32,119 bases of DNA from Cereibacter johrii. Its GTDB lineage: Bacteria > Pseudomonadota > Alphaproteobacteria > Rhodobacterales > Rhodobacteraceae. Below the pieces are notes generated by a model. It worked only from the letters and a program-made list of their open reading frames with translations, did not search any database and was not told the origin of the DNA. Each line of letters opens with the position of its first letter. Position 1 is the first letter of the stretch. Below, one piece after another: positions 15,490 through 22,685 of this stretch. The translations under genes and the position numbers were made by a program. The stretch is from assembly GCF_001720585.1 (NCBI RefSeq), contig NZ_MABH01000144.1, positions 1-32,119 of the forward strand. Direction: 5' to 3'.

Positions 15490-16641
15490 TTATGGATCGA
15501 CGGAGGAGGAGAGGGCGTCGGCGGTTCTGACCGCCACGGGAACCGGCTCGCCCTCGGCCACCCGGTCCTGCCCGCGAATGGCGATGACATCGCCGGGTTT
15601 CAGACCGGAGGTCACCACCACGCGTGGGCCCACGGCATCGCCCAGCGTCACCCTGCGGCGGACAGCCTGGCCGTCCTCCGACAGGACCACGACCTGCGCC
15701 GCGCCTGTGCCGTCGCGCAGCACGGCATCCTCGGGCACGAGCAGCGCCTCGGGCAGGATGCCGCGGGGCAGCCGGGCGCGGACATACATGCCCGGCAGGA
15801 GCGCGAGGCCCGGGTTCTCGACCTCGACCCGGACAGAGACGGTGCCGGTGCCCGGATCCACGTTCACGTCCGAGAATTGCAGCCGTCCCGGCCGCGCATG
15901 GGGCCGGTCGCCCTCGATCAGGATCTCGATCCCGCGCGGCTCCTCGAGCGCGGCGGCGCGGACCGCCGCCAGACGCGAGGCAGGCAGGCGCAGATCGACA
16001 TGGACGCGGTCGAGATCCTGCACCACGGCCAGCGCCCGGTCGGCGCCGGGCGTCGCAAGGGCGCCCACATCGGCCAGCCCGGCCGCGACATGGCCCGCGA
16101 TCGGCGCCCGCAGGGTCGCGAATTCCAGATCGAGCCGGCGGCGATCGAGGATGGCCTGCGCTTCGGCGCGGTTCGCCTGCGCCTGCGCGAGATCGTTGCG
16201 CGCCGCGTCGTTCTTCTCGCTGCTGGTGGCGTTTCTCGCCAGGAGCGCATCCGACCGTTCCAGACCGTTCCGGGCGAGGGCTTCCGCGGCCCTGGCGCGG
16301 GCGAGCCCCGCCTCGGCGGTCGCGAGATCCGCTTGCAGCGGCGCGGGGTCGATGCGGAACAGCACGTCTCCGGCCGCGACCCGCATCCCTTCTTCCACCC
16401 GCCGCTCGAGGAGGATCCCGCCCACCTGCGGCCGGATCTCCCCCCGCCGCGACGCCGCGACGCGTCCCGGGATCGTGTCGGAGAGCACGATCCGTTCAGA
16501 CGTCAGGGTGACGACCATCAGCTGGACCAGTTGGTCGCCAGCCGGTTCCGCCCCGGGCACGGCCTCGACCGCCGAAGCGAGGTTCGGTGCCGCAGCAAGG
16601 CAGCAGATCAGAAGGAGCCTTGGAACAAGCAGGCATGTCAT
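15490..16641 (-). CDS. RND efflux periplasmic adaptor (membrane fusion protein)
   Basis: A 383-residue periplasmic adaptor of the AcrA/MexA family linking the RND pump to an outer-membrane channel. Residues 1-24 are a signal peptide ending in LASA. There is no proper lipobox, so it is probably cleaved by signal peptidase I rather than acylated. Then come a lipoyl half (IRPQVGGILLERRVEEGMRV), an Ala-rich helical hairpin (about 85-150), the second lipoyl half (FATLRAPIAGHVA), the beta barrel and the membrane-proximal domain. The frame is open back to 16767, but the signal peptide places the start at ATG 16641, although its ribosome site is weak. It is the first gene of the five-gene efflux operon. 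Confidence 0.93.
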   Translation of the reverse strand: MTCLLVPRLLLICCLAAAPNLASAVEAVPGAEPAGDQLVQLMVVTLTSERIVLSDTIPGRVAASRRGEIRPQVGGILLERRVEEGMRVAAGDVLFRIDPAPLQADLATAEAGLARARAAEALARNGLERSDALLARNATSSEKNDAARNDLAQAQANRAEAQAILDRRRLDLEFATLRAPIAGHVAAGLADVGALATPGADRALAVVQDLDRVHVDLRLPASRLAAVRAAALEEPRGIEILIEGDRPHARPGRLQFSDVNVDPGTGTVSVRVEVENPGLALLPGMYVRARLPRGILPEALLVPEDAVLRDGTGAAQVVVLSEDGQAVRRRVTLGDAVGPRVVVTSGLKPGDVIAIRGQDRVAEGEPVPVAVRTADALSSSVDP

Positions 16642-16772
16642 GTCGGAAATCCCGGATCGGTTCTGCTGCGCCAGATGACATGCCGACGTTGACGAACCGC
16701 GGAGTTTGTGTGGAGGTTTCGTGGAGGCCGGAGAACTGGCGGCTGGCGGCTGGAGGACTGGCGGCACCGCTA

Positions 16773-17219
16773 ACCCGGTTCGCGCTCCTACGCTTCATCT
16801 GGCGGTCGTTGCTCCGTCGGTGCGAGGATGTCCTTCCATCGCTGCTTTCCGAGGCGCGGGTGCCGGATCCGGACAGGCCGGTGGGCGGCCATCGCGACAG
16901 CCTTCGGCATCCGTTGGCGCACAGGTCCGGTCTGCGCGATGACGGTCCGCTGCGGAGCGACCCTGAGGCGACCGTTCCGGGAGAGAGGCCGTGGAGCCGG
17001 GACCGGATGCTCGGCCTCGCCTTGGTCGAGGTTCGAGCCAGGCAAGGGCAGGCCCTCCGCTACATGCTCGTGCGCGAGGCGATCGAGCGCGCCACCGACA
17101 GGCCGCTCGGCGAGACCGTTGCCGAGCGGATCACCCCGCCCCTCGGGTTGAGCAGCGTCCAGAGGGACGCCTGCGCGCGCCCGGCCGGACCTTTCCGATC
17201 CGCCCCATATCCAGTTTGA
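16773..17219 (+). pseudogene. Serine beta-lactamase/esterase-family pseudogene
   Basis: One frame keeps clear pieces of the class C beta-lactamase-like serine hydrolase family: DSLRHPLAHRSGLRDDG (16896-16946), compare ITLRHLLAHTSGL; and MLVREAIERATDRPLGETV, AERITPPLGL (17064-17150), compare YVLLGxIIExVTGRPLGEvL and RIFxPLGL. The catalytic SxxK motif expected near the start of this stretch is replaced by unrelated residues (TRFALLRFIWRS). The SNT part of the YxN motif is missing between RY and MLV. The frame ends at 17217-17219 far short of a full domain, and there is no start or ribosome site. It is thus a decayed, inactive gene between two divergent regulatory systems. Confidence 0.65.
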
Positions 17220-17230
17220 GAAGTCCGCAT

Positions 17231-17244
17231 TTGACGTCAATCAA
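17231..17244. promoter_or_regulatory. FNR/FnrL box upstream of dorS
   Basis: TTGACGTCAATCAA matches the FNR-type consensus TTGAT-N4-ATCAA at 9 of 10 positions. It lies 147 bases before the dorS start. FnrL is the oxygen-responsive activator of anaerobic genes in R. sphaeroides and is known to be needed for dor expression. The site therefore fits an oxygen input through dorS. Confidence 0.8.
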
Positions 17245-17391
17245 GGATTGTCCCGCGCGAACCTATCAGATCGGCCAGAACGGTCCGTCCGGTCGCAAGG
17301 CTGGCGGATCATGGAGATGGACGTGCCGGGCGCGCGCGGACCGGGCAGGGGGCTCGTGCCCCGGGTCCCGCGCCCGGAAGGAGCCTGGTCG

Positions 17392-19842
17392 ATGATACGC
17401 GAGAAGTCGGAGCGGTTCGTCCCGTTCGCGGTCAGTGCGGAACTCACGCCCGTGGGCGTATCGGCGGCCGAACGGCGCGCGCTTGCCGACTATCTGCAGT
17501 CGCGCGAGACCCTTCTGACCGAACGGGTTGTCGCCTATGCCAGCACCCGCAGCTACAGCCACCTCGTCTCGACGCTGCCCGAGGCCTGGCGCTCGTCCGT
17601 GCAGGGGCTGACGGACTCCGTCATCCTGATGCTCGACCACCAGCAGCCCGAGGCCGCCATCGACTATGACGCAGGCATCGGCACCGATCCCAGCACCGCC
17701 TATGGCATCGAGGCCGGCCTCCGCCACCGGCTGCGCGGCATCTCGCTCGAGACCTTCATCGGCGCCTTCAAGGGCTATCGCGAGGTCTATCTGAATGTCG
17801 CCGCCGAGGCGCGGGTGCCTGCCGCGATGCGCGAGGGCTGGCTGCGCCTCCTGCGGGGCTTCTTCGACCGGGCCGAGGTGGGGATCTGCGCCCACTGGAG
17901 CGGCGAGCTGGCCCATCTCGATCACGACCAGCTGCTCTCGGCGAACCGGGCGCTCGTCAACGAGAAGAACAAGTATCTGACCATCTTCGAAAGCATGAAC
18001 AATCCGGTCTTGCTGGTCGATGACGGCGGGCGCATCGAGAACATGAACTTCGCCGCCGCGCGTCTCTTCCTGCAGGATGCGCTGCCGGGCTCGGTCTATT
18101 ACGGGCCGGAGGCGAACCTCAGCTTCGCCGATGTGGCGGGCTTCGACCTCGAGACCCTGAAGCTGCGGGGCGAGGCGGGCGACGTGCTGACCTCGATCGG
18201 CGAGCGCTGGTTCTCGATCACGGCGCAGGAGATGCTGGACGTGAGCCGAAAGTTCGCGGGCATCGTGGTCACCTTCCACGACGTTACCGAAGCGCGGCGG
18301 GCGCGCGAGCAGGCCGAGGCGCTGGCCCGGGCCAAGACCGACTTCCTCGCCACGATGAGCCACGAGATCCGCACCCCGATCCACAGCATCGGAGGCGTCA
18401 CCGAACTTCTCAAGCAGGCAGAGCTTGCCCCCCGCGACCGCGGCTATGTCGATGCGATCGAGCGCTCGACCGAGGTGCTCGCCTCGATCGTGAGCGACGT
18501 GCTCGATTACGCGCGGATCGAGTCCGGTCTGGTCGAGCTCGAGCAGGTGGATTTCTCGATCGATCAGATCCTCGACGATGTGGCGCGGATGATGCAGCCG
18601 CTGGTGCGCCGCAAGCCGCAGCTTCGCTTCGTGATCGAGCGGACGGACCTGCCGCCGGTCGTGGGAGATGCAGGCAAGCTGCGGCAGATCCTCATCAACC
18701 TCACCAGCAATGCGGTGAAGTTCACCGCGGAGGGAACCGTGGTGGTCGGGGCCGAGCGCCTCGCCTGTGGCCACCGCTTCCGCTTCACCGTGAGCGATAC
18801 CGGGCCCGGCATCGCGGCCGAGAAGCTCGAGGAGATCTTCAAGCCCTACATCCAGTCCGACAGTTCGATCTCGCGTCGCCACGGCGGCACAGGCCTCGGT
18901 CTCGCGATCTGCCGGAGGCTCGCCGGCCATCTGGGAGGGCGGCTCGACGTGCGCAGCACGCCCGGCTTCGGCAGCCGTTTCACGCTGGAAGTCGCGCTCG
19001 CGCCGGGCGGGAGCCTGCCTTCGGACGATGCGACGGCCGTCGTGCCGCCGCCGGCACGGGCGCTGGATCTGCTGGTGGTCGAGGATGACGAGGTGAATGC
19101 GCTGGTGGCGCAGAGCCTGCTCTCGGCCGCGGGCCACGGCGTGCGGCTGGCCGGCACCGGCGAGGCGGCGCTCGTGGCCCTCGGCGAGCAGCGCTTCGAT
19201 CTCGTGCTGACCGACCTCAACCTGCCGGACATGGACGGGCTGGAGCTGGCCCGCGCGATCCGCCGCCGCGCCGACCGGCACACGGCGGAATTGCCGCTGG
19301 TGGCGCTGTCTGCGCGGGGTCCGGGGGTGGATCCTGTGGCGCTGACCGAGGCGGGGATCGATGCCTTCCTTGGAAAACCTTTCCATTTCGCCCGTCTCGA
19401 AGAGATCCTCTGCCGGCTGGTCGGAAGTTCCTCGCCGACCCCGCTCGGGAAGGCCGAACCCGCGGGTCCGGCCCCGCGGGCCCTGCCGTCGGTAGACCTC
19501 GGCGTGCTGCGGGGTCATGCCGAGGCGCTCGGATGCACCTCCGCCGCGCGGATCGTCCGGACCTTCCGGCAGAGCGTCCTCGAGACCGCGCGTGCGCTCG
19601 AACGGGCGATGGAGGAGGCCGACATGCGGAGCGTGGCGTCTCTGGCGCACCGGTTGAAGGGGTCGGCGCGGCATCTGGGCTTCACGGGCCTCTCCGACAG
19701 GGCAGAGCAGGTCGAGACCGCGGCCGCGGCCGAGGGCTGCGAGGCGGCCCTGGTGCTCGCGCTGGTCGCAGACTGCCGCGCGGCCCCGGCGCTGGCCGAT
19801 CTCGCCTGGGCCGAAGCCAGTGCCGGAGTGGCCGAGGGCTGA
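17392..19842 (+). CDS. dorS: Hybrid sensor histidine kinase DorS
   Basis: An 816-residue multistep phosphorelay kinase that signals DMSO/TMAO availability to DorR. Order of domains: an all-helical N-terminal sensor region (about 20-180) resembling RsbR-type co-antagonist domains; a PAS domain (about 195-300); a kinase core with H324 in ATMSHEIRTPIHS, N440 and DTGPGI (469-474); a receiver domain with D565, D566, phosphorylated D608 and K662; and a C-terminal HPt domain with H753 in AHRLKGSARHLG. No membrane helix is visible, unlike enterobacterial TorS. ATG 17392 is preferred because AAGGAG lies 9 bases before it; the frame is open to 17248. It is convergent with dorR, and an FNR box lies upstream. 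Confidence 0.93.
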   Translation: MIREKSERFVPFAVSAELTPVGVSAAERRALADYLQSRETLLTERVVAYASTRSYSHLVSTLPEAWRSSVQGLTDSVILMLDHQQPEAAIDYDAGIGTDPSTAYGIEAGLRHRLRGISLETFIGAFKGYREVYLNVAAEARVPAAMREGWLRLLRGFFDRAEVGICAHWSGELAHLDHDQLLSANRALVNEKNKYLTIFESMNNPVLLVDDGGRIENMNFAAARLFLQDALPGSVYYGPEANLSFADVAGFDLETLKLRGEAGDVLTSIGERWFSITAQEMLDVSRKFAGIVVTFHDVTEARRAREQAEALARAKTDFLATMSHEIRTPIHSIGGVTELLKQAELAPRDRGYVDAIERSTEVLASIVSDVLDYARIESGLVELEQVDFSIDQILDDVARMMQPLVRRKPQLRFVIERTDLPPVVGDAGKLRQILINLTSNAVKFTAEGTVVVGAERLACGHRFRFTVSDTGPGIAAEKLEEIFKPYIQSDSSISRRHGGTGLGLAICRRLAGHLGGRLDVRSTPGFGSRFTLEVALAPGGSLPSDDATAVVPPPARALDLLVVEDDEVNALVAQSLLSAAGHGVRLAGTGEAALVALGEQRFDLVLTDLNLPDMDGLELARAIRRRADRHTAELPLVALSARGPGVDPVALTEAGIDAFLGKPFHFARLEEILCRLVGSSSPTPLGKAEPAGPAPRALPSVDLGVLRGHAEALGCTSAARIVRTFRQSVLETARALERAMEEADMRSVASLAHRLKGSARHLGFTGLSDRAEQVETAAAAEGCEAALVLALVADCRAAPALADLAWAEASAGVAEG

Positions 19843-19859
19843 GGCCGCCCCGTCCGGCG

Positions 19860-20558
19860 TCAGGCCTGGAAGACGTAGCCGATGCCGTGGACGGTCACGA
19901 TCAGCCGCGGGTCGGAGGGGTCCGCCTCGATCTTGCGGCGGAGGCGGCGCACGAGAACGTCGATGGTCCGGTCGAGGGTCTCGTGCCCGCGGCGGCCGAC
20001 ATGGTTCATCAGCTGGTCGCGGGTCAGAACCTGCCCCGGATGGGCCGCGAAGGTGGCCAGCAGCTCGAACTCGGCCCGTGTCAGTTTGACAGGATGGCCC
20101 GCGGGATCGGTCAGCGTCCAATGGGCCGGATCGAGGGTCCAGCCGACGAAGGTCGTGGCACGCTGGTCCGGCCGCACGAGCCGCAGGGCCGCCACGCGCC
20201 GGGCTAGGTTCTTCGCCCGCGGCAGGATCTCGCGCATGTTGTAGGGCTTGGTCACATAGTCGTCCGCGCCGAGCTCCAGGGCCACGATCCGGTCCACATC
20301 CTCCTTCCGGCTCGTCACCATGATGATGCCGACCTCGGACTGCCGGCGCAGTTCCCGCAGGATCGACAGCCCGTCCTCGCCGGGCATGTTGATGTCGAGC
20401 ATCACCACGTCCACATCGCCCCGGGCGAAGACGCGGCGCATCTGCTCGCCGTCGCGCGCCTCGCTGACCTCGTGGTTCTCCTTGCGCAGATACATCGCGA
20501 GCGTCTGGCGGCTGACCGGGTCGTCCTCGACGACGAGCATGTGGTAGTTCTTCTTCAT
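19860..20558 (-). CDS. dorR: Response regulator DorR (OmpR family)
   Basis: A 232-residue TorR-like regulator. The receiver domain has E11, D12, phosphorylated D55 in VVMLDINMPGEDG and K104 in YVTKPYN. The winged-helix domain occupies about 135-230, with LTRAEFELLATFA, TLDRTIDVLVRRLRRKIE and the ending VHGIGYVF. It should accept phosphate from the DorS HPt domain and activate dorCBA. It is transcribed away from dorC across a 271-base region holding phased repeats, which may also let DorR control itself. Its stop is 17 bases from the dorS stop, on the opposite strand. GGAG about 12 bases upstream supports the start. Confidence 0.94.
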   Translation of the reverse strand: MKKNYHMLVVEDDPVSRQTLAMYLRKENHEVSEARDGEQMRRVFARGDVDVVMLDINMPGEDGLSILRELRRQSEVGIIMVTSRKEDVDRIVALELGADDYVTKPYNMREILPRAKNLARRVAALRLVRPDQRATTFVGWTLDPAHWTLTDPAGHPVKLTRAEFELLATFAAHPGQVLTRDQLMNHVGRRGHETLDRTIDVLVRRLRRKIEADPSDPRLIVTVHGIGYVFQA

Positions 20559-20612
20559 GACGCGCAGGGTCTCCGACGGCCGACCGGGCCTATTGCGCCT
20601 TATCGCGCCTCG

Positions 20613-20683
20613 AATTCAACGGCAATTCATCGACTTGGCCGCCGTTAACATCCTGTTCACATCATTTTACGCCCGGTTAACAG
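20613..20683. promoter_or_regulatory. Candidate DorR operator: helically phased TTCA/TTAA repeats
   Basis: Between dorR and dorC, related elements recur near one helical turn apart: AATTCAAC (20613) and AATTCATC (20624), then GTTAACAT (20644), GTTCACAT (20655) and GTTAACAG (20676), with a weaker TTTTAC at 20665. CTGTTCACAT at 20653-20662 differs by one base from the Escherichia coli tor box CTGTTCATAT. The stretch is AT-rich against its surroundings. It is the expected DorR binding region for dorC activation. Confidence 0.7.
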
Positions 20684-20829
20684 GCTGACGCAACGCGGTT
20701 CACACCGCCCCTCCACCTTCCTGCTCAACGGAAAGGCAGCAAGCCGGCGGACCTTCGGGAAAGGGCCGGCGCGCCCGCCGCGGTCCTGCGGCATGGGGGC
20801 GGTCTTGCGGCCAGGCTTCGGAGGCAAAG

Positions 20830-22008
20830 GTGATCGGCAGGATTTGGAAGGCTTTCTGGCGACCGAGCACGAAATGGGGGCTCGGCGTCCTCCTCGTGAC
20901 CGGCGGCATAGCCGGCGCGGTCGGCTGGAACGGGTTCCACTATGTCGTGGAAAAGACGACCACGACGGAATTCTGCATCAGCTGCCACTCGATGCGGGAC
21001 AACAACTACGAGGAATACAAGACCACCATCCACTACCAAAACCCCTCGGGCGTGCGGGCGGAATGCGCCGACTGTCACGTCCCGAAATCCGGCTGGAAGC
21101 TCTACCGCGCAAAGCTCCTCGCCGCGAAGGACCTCTGGGGCGAGATCCGGGGCACGATCGACACGCGTGAGAAGTTCGAGGCGCACCGGCTCGAGATGGC
21201 CGAGACCGTCTGGGCCGACATGAAGGCCAACGACTCGGCCACCTGCCGGACCTGCCACTCGTTCGAGGCCATGGACTTCGCCCACCAGAGGCCCGAGGCC
21301 TCCAAGCAGATGCAGCAGGCGATGAACGAGGGCGGCACCTGCATCGACTGCCACAAGGGCATCGCCCACAAGATGCCCGACATGGCCAGCGGCTACCGCG
21401 CGCTCTTCTCGAAGCTCGAGACGGCCTCGCAGTCGCTGAAGCCCCGCAAGGGCGAGACGCTCTATCCGCTCCGGACCATCGAGGCCTATCTCGAAAAGCC
21501 CTCGGGCGAGAAGGCGAAGGCCGACGGCCGGCTTCTGGCCGCGACGCCGATGCAGGTGGTCGACGTGACGGGTGACTGGGTGCAGGTCGAGGTGAAGGGC
21601 TGGCAGCAGGAAGGGGCCGAGCGGGTCATCTACGAGAAGCAGGGCAAGCGGATCTTCAATGCGGCGCTGGCTCCGGCGGCCACGGGTTCGGTCGTGCCGG
21701 GCGCCTCCATGGTCGATCCGGATACCGAGCAGACCTGGACGGATGTCTCGCTGACGGCCTGGGTGCGCAACCGCGACCTGACCGGCGATCAGGAGGCGCT
21801 CTGGCAATATGGCAAGCAGATGTACAACGGCGCCTGCGGCATGTGCCACGTCCTGCCCCATCCCGAGCATTTCCTCGCCAACCAGTGGATCGGCACGCTG
21901 AACGCCATGAAGAGCCGGGCGCCGCTCGACGACGAGCAGTTCCGCCTCGTGCAGCGCTACGTCCAGATGCATGCGAAGGATGTGGAACCGGAAGGAGCCG
22001 CGGAATGA
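20830..22008 (+). CDS. dorC: Pentahaem c-type cytochrome DorC (NapC/TorC family)
   Basis: A 392-residue membrane-anchored cytochrome that takes electrons from quinol and passes them to periplasmic DorA. An uncleaved N-terminal anchor helix (about 16-36) precedes five CxxCH haem sites: 49-53, 79-83, 139-143, 171-175 in the NapC-like domain, and 336-340 in the separate C-terminal monohaem domain that distinguishes TorC-type proteins from NapC. The start is GTG 20830, supported by GGAGG 5 bases upstream; no in-frame ATG precedes the anchor. The stop overlaps the dorB start (ATGA). It is the first gene of the operon, behind the candidate DorR operator. Confidence 0.95.
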   Translation: MIGRIWKAFWRPSTKWGLGVLLVTGGIAGAVGWNGFHYVVEKTTTTEFCISCHSMRDNNYEEYKTTIHYQNPSGVRAECADCHVPKSGWKLYRAKLLAAKDLWGEIRGTIDTREKFEAHRLEMAETVWADMKANDSATCRTCHSFEAMDFAHQRPEASKQMQQAMNEGGTCIDCHKGIAHKMPDMASGYRALFSKLETASQSLKPRKGETLYPLRTIEAYLEKPSGEKAKADGRLLAATPMQVVDVTGDWVQVEVKGWQQEGAERVIYEKQGKRIFNAALAPAATGSVVPGASMVDPDTEQTWTDVSLTAWVRNRDLTGDQEALWQYGKQMYNGACGMCHVLPHPEHFLANQWIGTLNAMKSRAPLDDEQFRLVQRYVQMHAKDVEPEGAAE

Positions 22009-22685
22009 CCCTCGCGCCTCCCGTTCCCGGTCCCCTCCTGCCCGTCTCGGCGCCTGCCGCCGGGGCCGGCGAGTTGGCTCCCCTCTGCGCCTGGCTGGCC
22101 GAGGTCTTCATCGCGCCGCCGACGGCCCCCGGGATCGGCGCCTACCGCCGCGGGGAGGCCGCAGCCTGGCTCGAAAGCCTCGCGGCCCTGCCCGACTTCG
22201 CCCCCGGCGCCGCCGCCATGCGGCAGGCGCTGGCAGGGGAAGACAGCGACGAGGCCCTCGCAGCCCGCCTCGGAACGGCCTTCAACCGGCTGTTTCTGGG
22301 CTTCGGCGGCCGCCGCACGGTGGTGCCGTGCGAATCCGCCTGGCAGGGAAGCGGGCGGCTCTATCAGGCCCCGGCGGCCGAGATGCAGCATCTCCTCGCC
22401 CGGGCCGACCTCTCGCTCGGCGCAGGCTGCGTCGAGCCGCCCGACCATATCTCGGTCGAGCTCGCGCTCCTGTCCTTCCTGCTCATGAGCGGGGATCCCG
22501 GCACGGACGCCATGAAAGACCGCCTGCAGGGCTGGATCCCGGCCTTCTGCGCGCGCTGCCTCGAAGAGGATACGACGGGCTTCTGGGGAGGCGCCGCGCG
22601 TCTCCTTTCGGCCGCGATGGCCGCATGCCCCGCCCGGAACGAAGCCCGGCAGAACCGTCTTACGGAAGAAAGGAAAGCCAGATGA
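22005..22685 (+). CDS. dorB: DorA-specific chaperone (TorD family)
   Basis: A 226-residue cytoplasmic all-helical protein of the TorD/DmsD family (called dorB/dmsB in R. sphaeroides and dorD in R. capsulatus). It would bind apo-DorA and its Tat leader until the molybdenum cofactor is inserted. Family landmarks are FNRLFLGFGGRRTVVPCES, a divergent form of YNRLFLGP..PHES, and EPPDHISVELALLSFLL, matching the conserved EPDHLxxEL. There is no signal peptide. The ATG at 22005 overlaps the dorC stop and its own stop overlaps the dorA start in ATGA, so the three genes are translationally coupled. AAGGAG precedes the start. The frame is open upstream to 21843, but that is inside dorC. Confidence 0.93.
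   Translation: MTLAPPVPGPLLPVSAPAAGAGELAPLCAWLAEVFIAPPTAPGIGAYRRGEAAAWLESLAALPDFAPGAAAMRQALAGEDSDEALAARLGTAFNRLFLGFGGRRTVVPCESAWQGSGRLYQAPAAEMQHLLARADLSLGAGCVEPPDHISVELALLSFLLMSGDPGTDAMKDRLQGWIPAFCARCLEEDTTGFWGGAARLLSAAMAACPARNEARQNRLTEERKAR

Noticed and set aside
16570-16641. Lipoprotein signal in the efflux adaptor because of Cys-Cys in the leader
   Set aside because: The residues before the cysteines do not form a lipobox, and a signal peptidase I site (ASA) follows.
17266-20121. Minus-strand open frame of 951 codons opposite dorS
   Set aside because: Shadow of dorS codon bias; no recognisable domain, and it runs into the dorR gene region.
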